NCBI RefSeq assembly: GCF_041080675.1
Contig: NZ_CP163520.1
Coordinates: 7,345,501-7,409,500, forward strand
DNA: 64,000 nt
Direction: 5' to 3'
DNA from: Streptomyces sp. cg36
GTDB lineage: Bacteria; Actinomycetota; Actinomycetes; Streptomycetales; Streptomycetaceae
In this document: positions 29,704-39,113 of the stretch, in pieces
Layout of the letters: every line of letters starts with the position of its first letter
Position numbering within the stretch: the first letter of the stretch is position 1
Made by a program: the position numbers and the translations under genes
The notes under the pieces: generated by a model
What the model was told of the DNA's origin: nothing
What the model saw: only the letters and a program-made list of their open reading frames with translations
Database searches by the model: none

Positions 29704-30039
29704 CCGGGGGCCGGGAGATCCGGTCTGGCGCACCCGGCCGTCACCGACCGGCGAGCACTCCACCCGCACCCCGCACCGCACCTGACGGATCATCGGCCCA
29801 GGGCCCGCCACCTCACGGAGGTGACGGGCCCTCGGTGTGCCCGTCCCGTACCCGTTCACCGTGGTTCCATCCACCGGTGCGCGGGCGTGTGGAGGCGCGG
29901 CCGGGGCGAGGGCCGACGACGGCCGCCCGTGGATGCCGCGACCGCTCCCGGCCAAATGTGCCGCGCCTACCGGTCGACGGCCGCCCCGCTCGCTACGCTG
30001 CGGCTGCCGATGCGGTGTGGTCCCACGAGATGAGGCGCG
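29704..30039. other. intergenic region (336 bp) with terminator
   Basis: No gene is supported. A strong hairpin at 29800-29832 terminates the upstream genes. The remaining 200 bp before the glycosidase ATG should contain its promoter, but no clear boxes were found. Confidence 0.5.
29800..29832 (+). terminator. hairpin terminator
   Basis: Outer arms AGGGCCCG/CGGGCCCT and inner arms CACCTC/GAGGTG pair with one mismatch around an ACG loop. Confidence 0.7.
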
Positions 30040-31278
30040 ATGGGATGGTCCCGGTGCTGGGGACGCGTGGCGATGTGCGCGGTCGCCGCGGTCGGACTGG
30101 TCGTCGGAGAGGGCGCGCTGGCACCCGGCGCGGCACGCGGCGCCCCGGCCGTGACGTACGGACGCGCCGTGGCGGTCGCCCCCGGGGTGTCCTACCGGAC
30201 GTTCACCGTCACCGCCTCCCACGGCCTGACACACGGTCACCTGGTGGTGGCGGACCTGGCCAACCCCCGGGTGAAGGTGGACCTGCTCACCCCCGGCGCG
30301 GTGGGCGCGCGGGCCAGGGTCACCGCGATGGCCGACGCGCGGCGCGCGGTCGCCGCCGTCAACGGTGACTTCTTCGACATAAGCGAGACCCAGCACCCCG
30401 GCGTCGAGACCACCGGTGCCTCGGTGGGCCCGGCCATCGAGTCCGGGCGCCCGCTGAAGGGCGCGGTGCCCGACGGACAGCGGTTCGGCCCCGCGCTGCC
30501 GCCCGGCGCGACCGACCGGGACGTGCTCGGCGTCAACTCCTCCCGCACCGCCCGGCTGGACCGGCTCACGCTCCAGGGCACCGCCGACACCTCCCGGGGC
30601 GAGCTGCGGCTGAACGGGCTCAACCAGTACGCGCTGCCGGTGGGCGGGATCGGTGCCTTCACCTCGCGGTGGGGAGCCACCTCCTGGGCGCGCGCCGCCT
30701 GCGGCACGGACACCTCGCGCGGCGCGCCCTGCACCCCGGCCGCCTATGAGGTGACGGTGCGGCGCGGCAAGGTCGTCGCCACCTCCGCGACCCTGGGCCA
30801 CGGACCGGTGCCGGCCGGGACGTTCGTCCTGGTGGGCCGCGAGAAAGGGGCCCGCGCCCTGCGCGCGCTGCGCACGGGGGACCGGGCGAGCCTGCGCTAC
30901 CGGCTCGGCGGACGCGGCGGCCCACTGGAGTTCGCGGTCGGCGGCATGCCGGTGCTGAAGGGGCGCGCCCCGCTCGGCGGACTCGACGACCGCACGGCCG
31001 CCACCCGCACCGGCGCGGGCATCGGCGGCCACGGCCACCGCCTCTACCTGGTGGCGCTGGACGGCTCCGCAGAGCAGAACTCCGGCCTCACGCTGGCCGA
31101 ACTCGCGCGCCTGATGCGGGTGTTGGGCGCGGACGACGCCGTCAACCTGGACGGCGGCGGGTCGTCCACCCTGGCGACCCGGGCGCGCGGCGACCGCCAC
31201 GCTGTGGTCCGCAACCGCCCGCCCGGCAGCTTCGAGCGCGCCGTGGCCAACGGCATCGGGATCTTCGCCCGCGGCTGA
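30040..31278 (+). CDS. secreted phosphodiester glycosidase family protein
   Basis: A 412-residue protein with a signal peptide (hydrophobic residues about 10-35) and a phosphodiester glycosidase (NAGPA) domain. The conserved AAVNGDFFDI strand and the NLDGGGSSTL motif are present. The family removes GlcNAc from phosphodiesters in animals; in bacteria it is found on cell-wall-modifying proteins. It is likely exported and acts on wall or exopolymer glycans. It stands as a single gene. Confidence 0.85.
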   Translation: MGWSRCWGRVAMCAVAAVGLVVGEGALAPGAARGAPAVTYGRAVAVAPGVSYRTFTVTASHGLTHGHLVVADLANPRVKVDLLTPGAVGARARVTAMADARRAVAAVNGDFFDISETQHPGVETTGASVGPAIESGRPLKGAVPDGQRFGPALPPGATDRDVLGVNSSRTARLDRLTLQGTADTSRGELRLNGLNQYALPVGGIGAFTSRWGATSWARAACGTDTSRGAPCTPAAYEVTVRRGKVVATSATLGHGPVPAGTFVLVGREKGARALRALRTGDRASLRYRLGGRGGPLEFAVGGMPVLKGRAPLGGLDDRTAATRTGAGIGGHGHRLYLVALDGSAEQNSGLTLAELARLMRVLGADDAVNLDGGGSSTLATRARGDRHAVVRNRPPGSFERAVANGIGIFARG

Positions 31279-31384
31279 GGCCGTGGTGGGGGTCGCGGTC
31301 GAGGCCGGTGTCCGCCGTCTCCCACCGATGCCGGGGCCGTCGCGCGGGGCGCGACTTCCCCGGCATTGAACGGTTCGTCAGTTC

Positions 31385-31402
31385 CCCGCGTAAGAACGCG
31401 GG
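31385..31402 (+). other. small hairpin upstream of the WhiB-like gene
   Basis: CCCGCG-TAAGAA-CGCGGG is a perfect six-base stem located 54 bp before the GTG of the WhiB-like gene. It could be a leader structure or a weak terminator for the preceding gene. Confidence 0.35.
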
Positions 31403-31455
31403 AGAGACCTGGGCGAGCCGGTCGCGGTCGGCCCGTGACGAGAGGGAGTCTTCTG

Positions 31456-31701
31456 GTGAACTGGCGAGAGCGCGCGGCCTGCCGCACGGAGGATCCGGAG
31501 CTGTTCTTCCCCACGTACCGCAGGCGGTTCGCGGACCAGCAGCTGGCGGACGCCAAGGCCGTCTGCCGCCGCTGCCCGGTGGCCAGTGCCTGCCTCCAGT
31601 GGGCCCTGTCGCACAACGAGAAGCGCGGGGTGTGGGGCGGGCTCAGCGAGAACGAGCTGCGGCGGCTGCGCAGGAGCATCCCCGGGCTCGAAGTCGCCTG
31701 A
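31456..31701 (+). CDS. WhiB-like iron-sulfur regulator
   Basis: An 81-residue WhiB-family protein. It has an early Cys in ERAACRTED, then CRRCPVASAC, giving the four-cysteine 4Fe-4S site, followed by the GVWGG turn and a basic ELRRLRR segment. These proteins act with the vegetative sigma factor to control development, redox response or resistance. The start is GTG at 31456 with GGGAG 7 nt before it. An upstream in-frame extension has no family match. Confidence 0.92.
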   Translation: MNWRERAACRTEDPELFFPTYRRRFADQQLADAKAVCRRCPVASACLQWALSHNEKRGVWGGLSENELRRLRRSIPGLEVA

Positions 31702-31781
31702 GCGACTCCGGGAGCCGCTGAACGCGGCGCCGCGCGGCCCCGTATCAAGCGACGCAAGGAGTCGTGTACGAGGAGGGGCCC

Positions 31782-32918
31782 ATGCTCGTTCGCCGTCAAG
31801 TCCGCAGGATGGCCGCATGGTTGCTCGTCGCCGTGGTGGCGGGCCTGGCGGCCTTCACGGCGACCAGACACTCGCTGGAGCGCCAGGACTCCCGGGCCGT
31901 CGGCGCCGCCGATCCGGTGGGAGCCCGGCGCGACGTCCCGTCCGGCGCCCCGGGCGGGCGGCGGGATTGGAGCGTGGACCGGTGGCTGCGGGACGCGGCG
32001 GACTTCGTCAACCCGGTGATCGACGGACTGTGGGGCCCGGCGCGGATGGCCGGAGCCACCGGCGGTGAACGGTCGTACGACGGCAGCAGCATGCCGCGCG
32101 GGGTCTCCGATCCGGAGCCGGCCCCGGTGGCCGCCCAGCCGGTGGGCCGTCCCTACGCCGAGCACGCACCGGCCGCCGGACGGCTCTTCTTCGACACGCC
32201 CAAGGGGCCCGCCGCCTGCTCCGGCACGGTCGTCCGCGACCCGGCCCACCCCGGCCGCTCCGACCTGGTGTGGACGGCCGGGCACTGCGTCCACGCGGGC
32301 AAGGACGGCGGCTGGCTGCGCGACATCGTCTTCGTGCCCGGCTTCGACAAGGGCGGCCGGGAGGCGGCGGGCGCCGCGCGGCGGGTGGCACCGCTCGGCA
32401 TATGGTGGGCGGACTGGGCGCAGACCGCCCAGCAGTGGATCGACCGGGGCACGGCCGGCGCCGGGCCCGGCGCCGCCTTCGACTTCGCGGTCGTGCACGT
32501 ACGGCGCGCCGCCGGGGCCACCCGGTCGCTGGAGGAGACGGTGGGCGCGGCGGTGGACGTCGCGTTCGACACCGGTGCGGGCGGCACGGCGGGCGTCGGG
32601 CCCGGGAGCCGGGTCGACATCGTGGGGTACCCGGCCGGCCGCCCCTTCGACGGGTCGTCGCTGTTCGAGTGCACCGGCCGGCCGGGCTCGTTCTCCGTGG
32701 CCGCCGACCAGCCGAACATGTACCGGATGGGCTGCACCATGACCGAAGGTTCGTCCGGCGGCGGCTGGCTGGTGCGCCGCGCCGACGGCGGACTCGTCCT
32801 GGTCTCGAACACCTCACTGGGCTCGCGCCCCGCCGCCTGGCTCGCCGGACCGCACCTCGGCGCGGACGCGCAGCGCGTACTGGCCGACGTCAGCCGACGG
32901 TTCGCCGACAGCGGCTGA
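31782..32918 (+). CDS. exported trypsin-like serine protease
   Basis: A 378-residue protein with an N-terminal membrane/signal helix (about residues 10-27). The S1-type triad is visible as TAGHC, DFAVVHV and EGSSGGG. Two Cys in the C-terminal half may pair. The ATG at 31782 follows GGAGG with 5 nt spacing. The helix could remain as an anchor, since no clear signal peptidase site is seen. It lies 80 bp after the whiB-like gene. Confidence 0.88.
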   Translation: MLVRRQVRRMAAWLLVAVVAGLAAFTATRHSLERQDSRAVGAADPVGARRDVPSGAPGGRRDWSVDRWLRDAADFVNPVIDGLWGPARMAGATGGERSYDGSSMPRGVSDPEPAPVAAQPVGRPYAEHAPAAGRLFFDTPKGPAACSGTVVRDPAHPGRSDLVWTAGHCVHAGKDGGWLRDIVFVPGFDKGGREAAGAARRVAPLGIWWADWAQTAQQWIDRGTAGAGPGAAFDFAVVHVRRAAGATRSLEETVGAAVDVAFDTGAGGTAGVGPGSRVDIVGYPAGRPFDGSSLFECTGRPGSFSVAADQPNMYRMGCTMTEGSSGGGWLVRRADGGLVLVSNTSLGSRPAAWLAGPHLGADAQRVLADVSRRFADSG

Positions 32919-33086
32919 TGCGGTCCCGCGCGGCCCTGCCCGAGCCCCCGCACAGTCGCTGACCACCTGTCAGGAATATTCATCTGCAACGCCAGTGAAC
33001 ACCCCACCCGTCACATCCGTACTGAGGGGCGCACACCCTCGGACGGTGGTGAACCGTCCGTGCAACAGAGCGCAGGAGGCGGCGAG

Positions 33087-34334
33087 TTGACTCACAGGCG
33101 GATACCCAAGAGGCGGGCCGTGCTGGCAGGTGCGGGAGCGGCGGGCGTCATCGCGGCGGCGGTCCTGATCCCCCACGCGAACGCCTCGCAGACGGAGGAC
33201 CCCGCACCCGGAGCGACCCCCGCGGACAAGGCCGGAGCGGCGGCGGTGCTCGCCCTGCCCGGCAGGCTGGGGGACGCGTTCGCGGGCTCGTACTACGACC
33301 CGGCCAAGCGGCAGTTGGTGGTCAACGTCGCCGGTGGTGACCGCGCCGCCGCCGCGCAGGTGCGCGAGGCCGGGGCGGTGCCGCGCGCGGTCGCCCACAG
33401 CGCGGCCCAACTGCGCTCCGCCGCGCACACCCTGGCCCGTACGGCGACGATCCCGGGCACCGCGTGGGCCATGGACCCGCGCACCAACCGGATCGTGGTC
33501 TCGGCGGACCGCACCGTACGGGGAGCGAATCTCACCAGACTGGAGAAGGCCGTCGGCTCCCTCGGCGCGGACATGGCCCGGATCAACCAGTCGGCCGGCC
33601 GCTTCACCCCGTTCAGCGCGGGCGGTGACGCCATCTTCGGCGGTGGGGCCCGGTGTTCGCTCGGGTTCAACGTCACCACCGGGGACGGGCGCCCGGGTTT
33701 CCTCACGGCGGGCCACTGCGGTGTGGCGGCCCGGCAGTGGTCCCTGAGCGCGGGCGGCGGGCCCGCCGCGACGGTCCAGCAGGCGACCTTCCCCGGCAGC
33801 GGCGACTTCTCGCTGCTCACCTACGACGACGCCGCCACCGAGGCGCCCAGTGCCGTCGACACGGGATCGGGGCGGCTGGTGCCGATAGCGCGGGCCGTCG
33901 ACGCGTCGGTCGGGCTGCGCGTCCAGCGCATGGGCAGTACCACCGGCCTCAAGGAGGGCACGGTCACCGGCCTCGACGCCACCGTCAACTACCCGGAGGG
34001 CACGGTGAGCGGGCTCATCCAGACCGATGTGTGCGCCGAACCCGGCGACAGCGGCGGCTCGCTGTTCACCCCGGACGGCGGCGCGGTGGGGCTCACCTCG
34101 GGCGGCAGCGGTGACTGCGAGGCCGGTGGCGAGACGTTCTTCCAGCCCGTCACCACGGCGCTGGCGGCCACGGGCGCCACGATCGGCGACGGCGGCCAAG
34201 GCCAAGGCCAAGGCCAAGGCCAGAGCCAGGGCGAGGACCAGGGCCAGGGGCAGGATCCGGGCCGGAACCAGGGGCAGGACCAGGGCCAGAGGCAGGGCCG
34301 CGGTCCGGGACAGGAGGTGAACGCGCGCCCCTGA
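33087..34334 (+). CDS. streptogrisin-type S1 peptidase with Gly-Gln-rich tail
   Basis: A 415-residue secreted protease. The order is a signal peptide with an RR pair (Tat-like, KRRAVLAG), an alpha-lytic-protease-type pro-region, then the chymotrypsin fold with TAGHC, DFSLLTYD and GDSGGS. The mature domain is followed by about 45 residues of Gly/Gln-rich low complexity, unusual for streptogrisins. The start is TTG at 33087, supported by AGGAGG 7 nt upstream. An earlier in-frame codon lacks a site. Confidence 0.9.
   Translation: MTHRRIPKRRAVLAGAGAAGVIAAAVLIPHANASQTEDPAPGATPADKAGAAAVLALPGRLGDAFAGSYYDPAKRQLVVNVAGGDRAAAAQVREAGAVPRAVAHSAAQLRSAAHTLARTATIPGTAWAMDPRTNRIVVSADRTVRGANLTRLEKAVGSLGADMARINQSAGRFTPFSAGGDAIFGGGARCSLGFNVTTGDGRPGFLTAGHCGVAARQWSLSAGGGPAATVQQATFPGSGDFSLLTYDDAATEAPSAVDTGSGRLVPIARAVDASVGLRVQRMGSTTGLKEGTVTGLDATVNYPEGTVSGLIQTDVCAEPGDSGGSLFTPDGGAVGLTSGGSGDCEAGGETFFQPVTTALAATGATIGDGGQGQGQGQGQSQGEDQGQGQDPGRNQGQDQGQRQGRGPGQEVNARP
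34194..34223 (+). repeat. GGCCAA hexamer repeat in protease tail
   Basis: Four perfect GGCCAA units and one GGCCAG encode Gly-Gln pairs and lead into a degenerate GQ-rich stretch to about 34316. Length changes would stay in frame. Confidence 0.8.
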
Positions 34335-34352
34335 TCGGCGCACCGCCCCGGA

Positions 34353-34390
34353 GCGGCGGGTGGAGCGACAGCGGTCGCCCCACCCGCCGC
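34353..34390 (+). terminator. terminator of the streptogrisin-type gene
   Basis: An 11 bp perfect stem, GCGGCGGGTGG/CCACCCGCCGC, with an inner GCGAC/GTCGC stem. Confidence 0.7.
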
Positions 34391-34461
34391 GTTGCGCCGT
34401 CTCCGGGAAACCCCCTCGCGGCCCGTGCCGCAAGGAACCGTTTCCGACGGCCCGTTGGTGC

Positions 34462-34487
34462 GTGGCCACCCCCGGGAGGGTGGCCAC
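34462..34487 (-). terminator. terminator of the winged-helix gene
   Basis: GTGGCCACCC/GGGTGGCCAC is a perfect 10 bp stem just beyond the stop of the leftward gene at 34496. Confidence 0.7.
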
Positions 34488-34495
34488 AGCGTGCC

Positions 34496-35194
34496 TCAGC
34501 CCTCGGCGGGAGCCGGGACCGCCTCGGCAGCGGGTGCGGTCGCCGTGGCCGTCTCCGCGCCCGCCTTGGTGCGCAGGGCGGTGTAGAACACCGAGCCCTG
34601 CTTGCGCTCCCGCTCCAACTCACCCTTGGCGACGAGCGCTTCGAGCGTGTTGCGCACGACCTGCGGGCTGGTCTTGCGGTCCGGGTGCGCGGTGGTGAGC
34701 TCACCCACGATGTCCGCGACGGTACGCGGCTCCTGGTGGCCGTCGAAGAGGCCGAGCACCAGCTCGCGCAGGGTGGGACCACTGCTGTCGGCGGTGGCGC
34801 GGGTGCTCTTCTTGGCGGGGGCCGTCTTGGGCTGCGCGGCGGTCTTCTTGACGCTCTTGACCGCCTTGGCCGCCTTGGCGGGGGCCTTGGCGGCCCGCGG
34901 CTTCGGCACCGCGGGGGCGGGGGCCGCCGCCGCTGCCGGTGCCGACTTGGCCGGGGGCTTCGCGGTCGCCCGCTTGCGGGTGGCGGGCGCGGCCGGTGCG
35001 GCGGTGTTGCCGCCGAGGGTGTGCCGCATGCTCTGGAGCAGACCGTGGTCCCGCTCCAGGTCGGTCAGTTGGGTCTGCAGTGTGTCGAGTTCCTCGCGGA
35101 TGCGTGCCTGGTCCTGTTGGTTGGCTTCCAGATCCGCGGTGACCTTCGCCGCGTACTGGTCCTTGAGTGTGGTGGTGTCCGGCTCGTCCGCCAT
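34496..35194 (-). CDS. coiled-coil, Lys/Ala-rich winged-helix DNA-binding protein
   Basis: A 232-residue protein of unknown function. Residues about 10-65 form a heptad-rich coiled coil (LEANQQDQARIREELDTLQ). Residues about 65-135 are Lys/Ala/Pro-rich, like histone-H1-type tails. Residues about 140-210 look like a winged helix (VADIVGELTTAH, then SPQVVRNTLEALVAKGELER). It probably binds DNA, perhaps as a nucleoid-associated or local regulator. The ATG at 35194 is preceded by GAGGAAAG at long spacing. Confidence 0.7.
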   Translation of the reverse strand: MADEPDTTTLKDQYAAKVTADLEANQQDQARIREELDTLQTQLTDLERDHGLLQSMRHTLGGNTAAPAAPATRKRATAKPPAKSAPAAAAAPAPAVPKPRAAKAPAKAAKAVKSVKKTAAQPKTAPAKKSTRATADSSGPTLRELVLGLFDGHQEPRTVADIVGELTTAHPDRKTSPQVVRNTLEALVAKGELERERKQGSVFYTALRTKAGAETATATAPAAEAVPAPAEG

Positions 35195-35554
35195 GAGAGT
35201 TCACTTTCCTCGTGCTGGATGTTGCCGCCGGATGCTACCCATCAAAGTGGCAACAGCACAGGTGAGTGCGCACAAGATTCACACGTTGGAGATGCGGGAA
35301 GGCGCGAATCAGTGGGTCCGAGGTTGGTCGGTGGGTGTCTGGAAGGGAGTTGGCGGCACACCTACGGAACGACGTATACGCGGTGTCGGACCGGAGATCG
35401 TCCTGGTCAGGGGGGCGCGCGGGGCGCGTTGACTGTCGGGGCGCGCTTCCGTGCGCCGTGGGGGACGGAAACGACGCAACGTGCCCGGACGTCAGAACGA
35501 GTACACCCGAAGGAGGACGGTCGGGGGAGACCGTGACGGTGTCAGGGGGCGGCT
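35195..35554. other. intergenic region (360 bp) between divergent genes
   Basis: It should hold divergent promoters for the winged-helix and FGLLP-motif genes. No repeats or clear sigma boxes were found. Short open frames here have no family resemblance. Confidence 0.4.
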
Positions 35555-38155
35555 GTGGGTCTGAAGTGGCGGTTGCGCGCATTACGGTTCACGGTGCTGC
35601 CGGTGGCCGTGCTCGTCGGTGTGTCCGCCCCGGGGGCGGCGCACGCGGCGACGGACGGCGGCGGGGCACCGACGGCGGCGGTGGGACGCGCGGAACCCAC
35701 CCCCTCGGCCCTGCTCACCCCCTCGAAGCCGGCGCCGGGCCCCGGCCCCACGACCTCCCGGTCCTCACCCTCGCGTTCCGTCGACCCGTCGCCGGACCCC
35801 AGCCCCACCCGCTCCCGGCCCTCCCCCTCACTCTCGCCCTCGCGTCCCGTCGTCGCGGGGCCGGACCCCAGTCCCACACCATCGGAACCACACGTGTCGC
35901 CGCGGCCACCGGTCCCGCCCGTACTGGTGGCGGACCCGCCCGAAGTAGCGCGGGCCGACGGCGCGTTCGTCGCCCTGAAGGGCAGCCGCTTCGACTGCGC
36001 GACCGAGGGACCGGCAGCGGCGGGCCCGCTCACGGTGAGCGGCGACGTGCCGACGGGCCACCTGCGGACCGACGCCGAGGGCGGATTCACCTACCGGATC
36101 ACTTTGGCCAAGAACACCCCCCTGGGCACCTACACCGTCGTCGCGAGCTGCGACGACCGGCCCACCGTGACGCAGGAGACGACGTACGAGGTGGTCGCGG
36201 CCACTTCACCTCCCGTCACCGCACCCCCACCCGCCCTCACCCTGGACCCCGCATCGGGTGCGCCGGGCACGAAGGTGGACGTGCACGGCAAGGGCTTCGT
36301 GTGCCGAGGAGCGGCCCGTGTGCTGTGGGACGGCGGAGAGCTCCCGGGGATCCGGGCCACCCCGGGCACCGACGGTGGGTTGGACAGCTCCTTCACCGTG
36401 CCCGCCGGCGCCGGAGCGGGGACGTACAAGGTGACGGTGACCTGCGAAGGAGCACCCACGGCCACCCGTTCGGTGAACGGGACGGGGGCCACTGCGGTGG
36501 AGGCGGCGGGCGGCTCCCTCGCGGCCTCGCGGACGTTCACCGTCACCCGGCCGCCCGTCACACCGCCCCCCACCGGCCGGTACGAGATCACCATCCACAT
36601 GAGTGACTACCCGGCCGAGTGCACCTGGGGCCGGATCCTCGTCGGCGGGAAGGCCGTGCTCGCCCCCTGGTTGGACGGCGACTCCGCCAAGGGCGATGCC
36701 GCGCCCGGCCGTTGGAGCTTCATCGACCTCCACGGCTTCATTCCGCCCGAGTTGAAGGGCACCGAGCCGGTCGACCTCGACTGCCCCGGCCGCGCCGTGG
36801 AGCGCGCGGGGACGATCGATCTCCCGGCGGGTCCGTTCACCGCGTTCTTCCTGCCGCGGGGCACCCCGCACGACGACCACGAGGAGGGCCCCGGGGACAG
36901 GGCGGGGGTCCTGCCGAGGCCGTGGATCCCCGGACTTGACCCGTCGATGTCTCCCCCTCCACCGGATCCCACCCCGTCCGGTCCCGCCTCACCCGGCGCC
37001 ACCCCCACGGCCTCGTCGAGCGGTGGTTCCGGTGCGGGCGGGCCCGGCGGCGCGACGTCTTCGCCGGACCCCGACCCGTCCGAGGACGGGCGGGTGACGG
37101 GGCAGGCGGACGGCGGCGGGCACCACGGCCGGGTGCTGGGCCTGGCCGACAGCATGCGCACCCCCGCCGAAGTCTCCTGGGCCCTCAAGGACCTGGCCGG
37201 GTCGGTGGGGATGGCGGCCTGGTTCCTGCTGCTCGTCCTGCTGCTGGAGAAGGCGTTCCCGTCCCAGCTCGTGGAGAACGCCCTGGGCCGCTGGTGGCGC
37301 GGGCGGCGCCGGGAGCGCGGCGTCCGCACCCGCGCCGCGCGGCTGCCGGGCTGGCTCAGGATGGGCGCGTTCGCCCTGCTCGGCGGCGCGCTGGTGGTGT
37401 GGGCGGACGCCACGACGCGCTGGACCGCGTCGACGGTGACCAAGGCCCTCGGTGCGGCGGTCGGCACCCTGCTGATCCTGGTGGTGTACGAGAAGACCAA
37501 GGACTCGCTGCTGCGGCCCGGCCGCGGCGGTGCGCGGGCGGAGTTGCGGGTGGTGCCCGCGGGACTGGTCCTGGCGGTCCTGATGGCGGCGCTGTCCCGC
37601 TTCCTGGCCTTCCCGGTGCCGTACGTGTACGGCCTGGTGGCGGTCTACGTGGTGCTCGGCACCGAGCCGCCGGGCCGCCGCGATCCCCGGTTCTCCATGC
37701 CGAAGGGGCAGGCCGTGATGATCGGCGGCATCTGCGCCCTCAGCGCCTCGCTGCTGGTGTGGGCCGTGGGCGCGCCCCTGATCGAGTCGGGCCGCACGGC
37801 GGATCCGCACGGCCTCGCCCATGTGGCCGCGTACACGGTGGGTCTCATAGTCGTGGGCGGGATCGAGGTCGTGGTGTTCGGCATGCTCCCGCTGACGGGG
37901 ATGGACGGGCACGAGCTGAAGAGCTGGAGCAAACCGGCCTGGTACGGCCTGTATCTGGTGGCCCTCACCCTGTTCTTCCACGTCCTGCTGCACTCCGCGC
38001 ACCCCGGCTTCGGCCCCGGGTTCCTGGTCTCCAAGGACCTGCGCTGGTGGACCCTGGGCATCGCCACGGCCCTGTTCGCGGCGGCCTGGGTGTTCTCGCT
38101 GGCGCTGCGCGGCCATGTGGCCCGGCTGGAGCGGCGGATGGCGCCGGTGGGCTGA
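35555..38155 (+). CDS. FGLLP-motif-type membrane protein with extracytoplasmic Ig-like repeats
   Basis: An 866-residue protein. The order is a signal peptide (residues about 10-32), a long Pro/Ser-rich linker, two or three Ig/TIG-like beta domains (about 125-340), an additional extracellular domain, another Pro-rich linker, and a C-terminal six- or seven-helix membrane part (about 545-855). EVVVFGMLPLTGMDGHEL near 770-790 is a variant of the FGLLP motif used to name this Streptomyces family. Function is unknown. The GTG start has a G-rich site. Codon 10 (35582-35584) is TTA. Confidence 0.75.
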   Translation: MGLKWRLRALRFTVLPVAVLVGVSAPGAAHAATDGGGAPTAAVGRAEPTPSALLTPSKPAPGPGPTTSRSSPSRSVDPSPDPSPTRSRPSPSLSPSRPVVAGPDPSPTPSEPHVSPRPPVPPVLVADPPEVARADGAFVALKGSRFDCATEGPAAAGPLTVSGDVPTGHLRTDAEGGFTYRITLAKNTPLGTYTVVASCDDRPTVTQETTYEVVAATSPPVTAPPPALTLDPASGAPGTKVDVHGKGFVCRGAARVLWDGGELPGIRATPGTDGGLDSSFTVPAGAGAGTYKVTVTCEGAPTATRSVNGTGATAVEAAGGSLAASRTFTVTRPPVTPPPTGRYEITIHMSDYPAECTWGRILVGGKAVLAPWLDGDSAKGDAAPGRWSFIDLHGFIPPELKGTEPVDLDCPGRAVERAGTIDLPAGPFTAFFLPRGTPHDDHEEGPGDRAGVLPRPWIPGLDPSMSPPPPDPTPSGPASPGATPTASSSGGSGAGGPGGATSSPDPDPSEDGRVTGQADGGGHHGRVLGLADSMRTPAEVSWALKDLAGSVGMAAWFLLLVLLLEKAFPSQLVENALGRWWRGRRRERGVRTRAARLPGWLRMGAFALLGGALVVWADATTRWTASTVTKALGAAVGTLLILVVYEKTKDSLLRPGRGGARAELRVVPAGLVLAVLMAALSRFLAFPVPYVYGLVAVYVVLGTEPPGRRDPRFSMPKGQAVMIGGICALSASLLVWAVGAPLIESGRTADPHGLAHVAAYTVGLIVVGGIEVVVFGMLPLTGMDGHELKSWSKPAWYGLYLVALTLFFHVLLHSAHPGFGPGFLVSKDLRWWTLGIATALFAAAWVFSLALRGHVARLERRMAPVG

Positions 38156-38267
38156 GCGTCGGTCCAGGGGCCCCGGTGCGGACCGGCGGGCGACGGCGTG
38201 CGCGGGGTGACCGGCGAGCCGATGATGGGACACCGGTGCCGGGTACGTACACGAGGGACGGGACGCA

Positions 38268-39113
38268 GTGATGATGCCGCAGGAACCAGCGGACGAGCGG
38301 TGGTCGCCGGAGGCGGACCGGGCCTGGTCCGGGCAGGCGGGCGCGGAGGCGTTCGCGGCGGTGGAGGCGGCGACGGACTGGCTGCTCGGCTACCCGTTCG
38401 TGTTCCGGGCGATCGCGCGGGGGAGCGGGCGGGGGAGCGGGCCGGGCGGTGTGCTGCTGGACTTCGGCTGCGGCCCGGGCCGGGTCGCCGAGCATGCGGC
38501 CCGGGCCCTGGAGATGCGGATCATCGGGGTGGACGCGTCGCCGGAGATGCTGGCACTGGCGCGGGAGCGCGGCACACCGGGCGCGGAGTACCACCTGGTG
38601 GCGCAGGGGCGGGTGAGCGGGCTGGCGGACGCCTGCGCGGACGCGGCGATGTGCAACCACGTCCTGGCGTCGCTGTCCGACGAGCGGACGATCCTGGAGG
38701 TGTTCACCGAGATCCACCGGCTGCTGCGGCCCGGGGCGCCGTTCGCGCTGCTGACCACCGACCCGTCCTGCGCGGGCATCGAGTACGCCTCGCTGCGCGT
38801 GGGGGAGCCGGGTGCCGACTACGGCCCGAGCGACCCGCTGTCCGTGCGCCTGCGCCGCACGGACGGCACCTGGCAGACGGTGCGGAACCACGCCTGGCCG
38901 GTCGGTGTGCTGCCGCCGCTGCTGGAGCGGGCGGGCTTCACCGGGGTCGCGCAGCACCGTCCGACACCGGACGAGGCGGCGGGCGTCGCAGATCCGGACC
39001 ATGTGCGCGGCCGTGCGTGGACGGCGGAGCGGGCGCGCCCGCCGCTGGTGGTGACGACGGCGGTGAAGCGGGCCGACTCGCACCGGGAGCGTGTTGCTGA
39101 GCCGTGCGGGTGA
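38268..39113 (+). CDS. class I SAM-dependent methyltransferase
   Basis: A 281-residue Rossmann methyltransferase with LLDFGCGPGRV (motif I), IGVDASPEML (acidic loop) and CNHVLASL (motif for the next strand). The substrate is unknown and no biosynthetic neighbours are evident. Three start codons occur in tandem (GTG 38268, ATG 38271, ATG 38274); GAGGGA lies upstream. It is a single gene after the FGLLP-motif gene. Confidence 0.85.
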   Translation: MMMPQEPADERWSPEADRAWSGQAGAEAFAAVEAATDWLLGYPFVFRAIARGSGRGSGPGGVLLDFGCGPGRVAEHAARALEMRIIGVDASPEMLALARERGTPGAEYHLVAQGRVSGLADACADAAMCNHVLASLSDERTILEVFTEIHRLLRPGAPFALLTTDPSCAGIEYASLRVGEPGADYGPSDPLSVRLRRTDGTWQTVRNHAWPVGVLPPLLERAGFTGVAQHRPTPDEAAGVADPDHVRGRAWTAERARPPLVVTTAVKRADSHRERVAEPCG

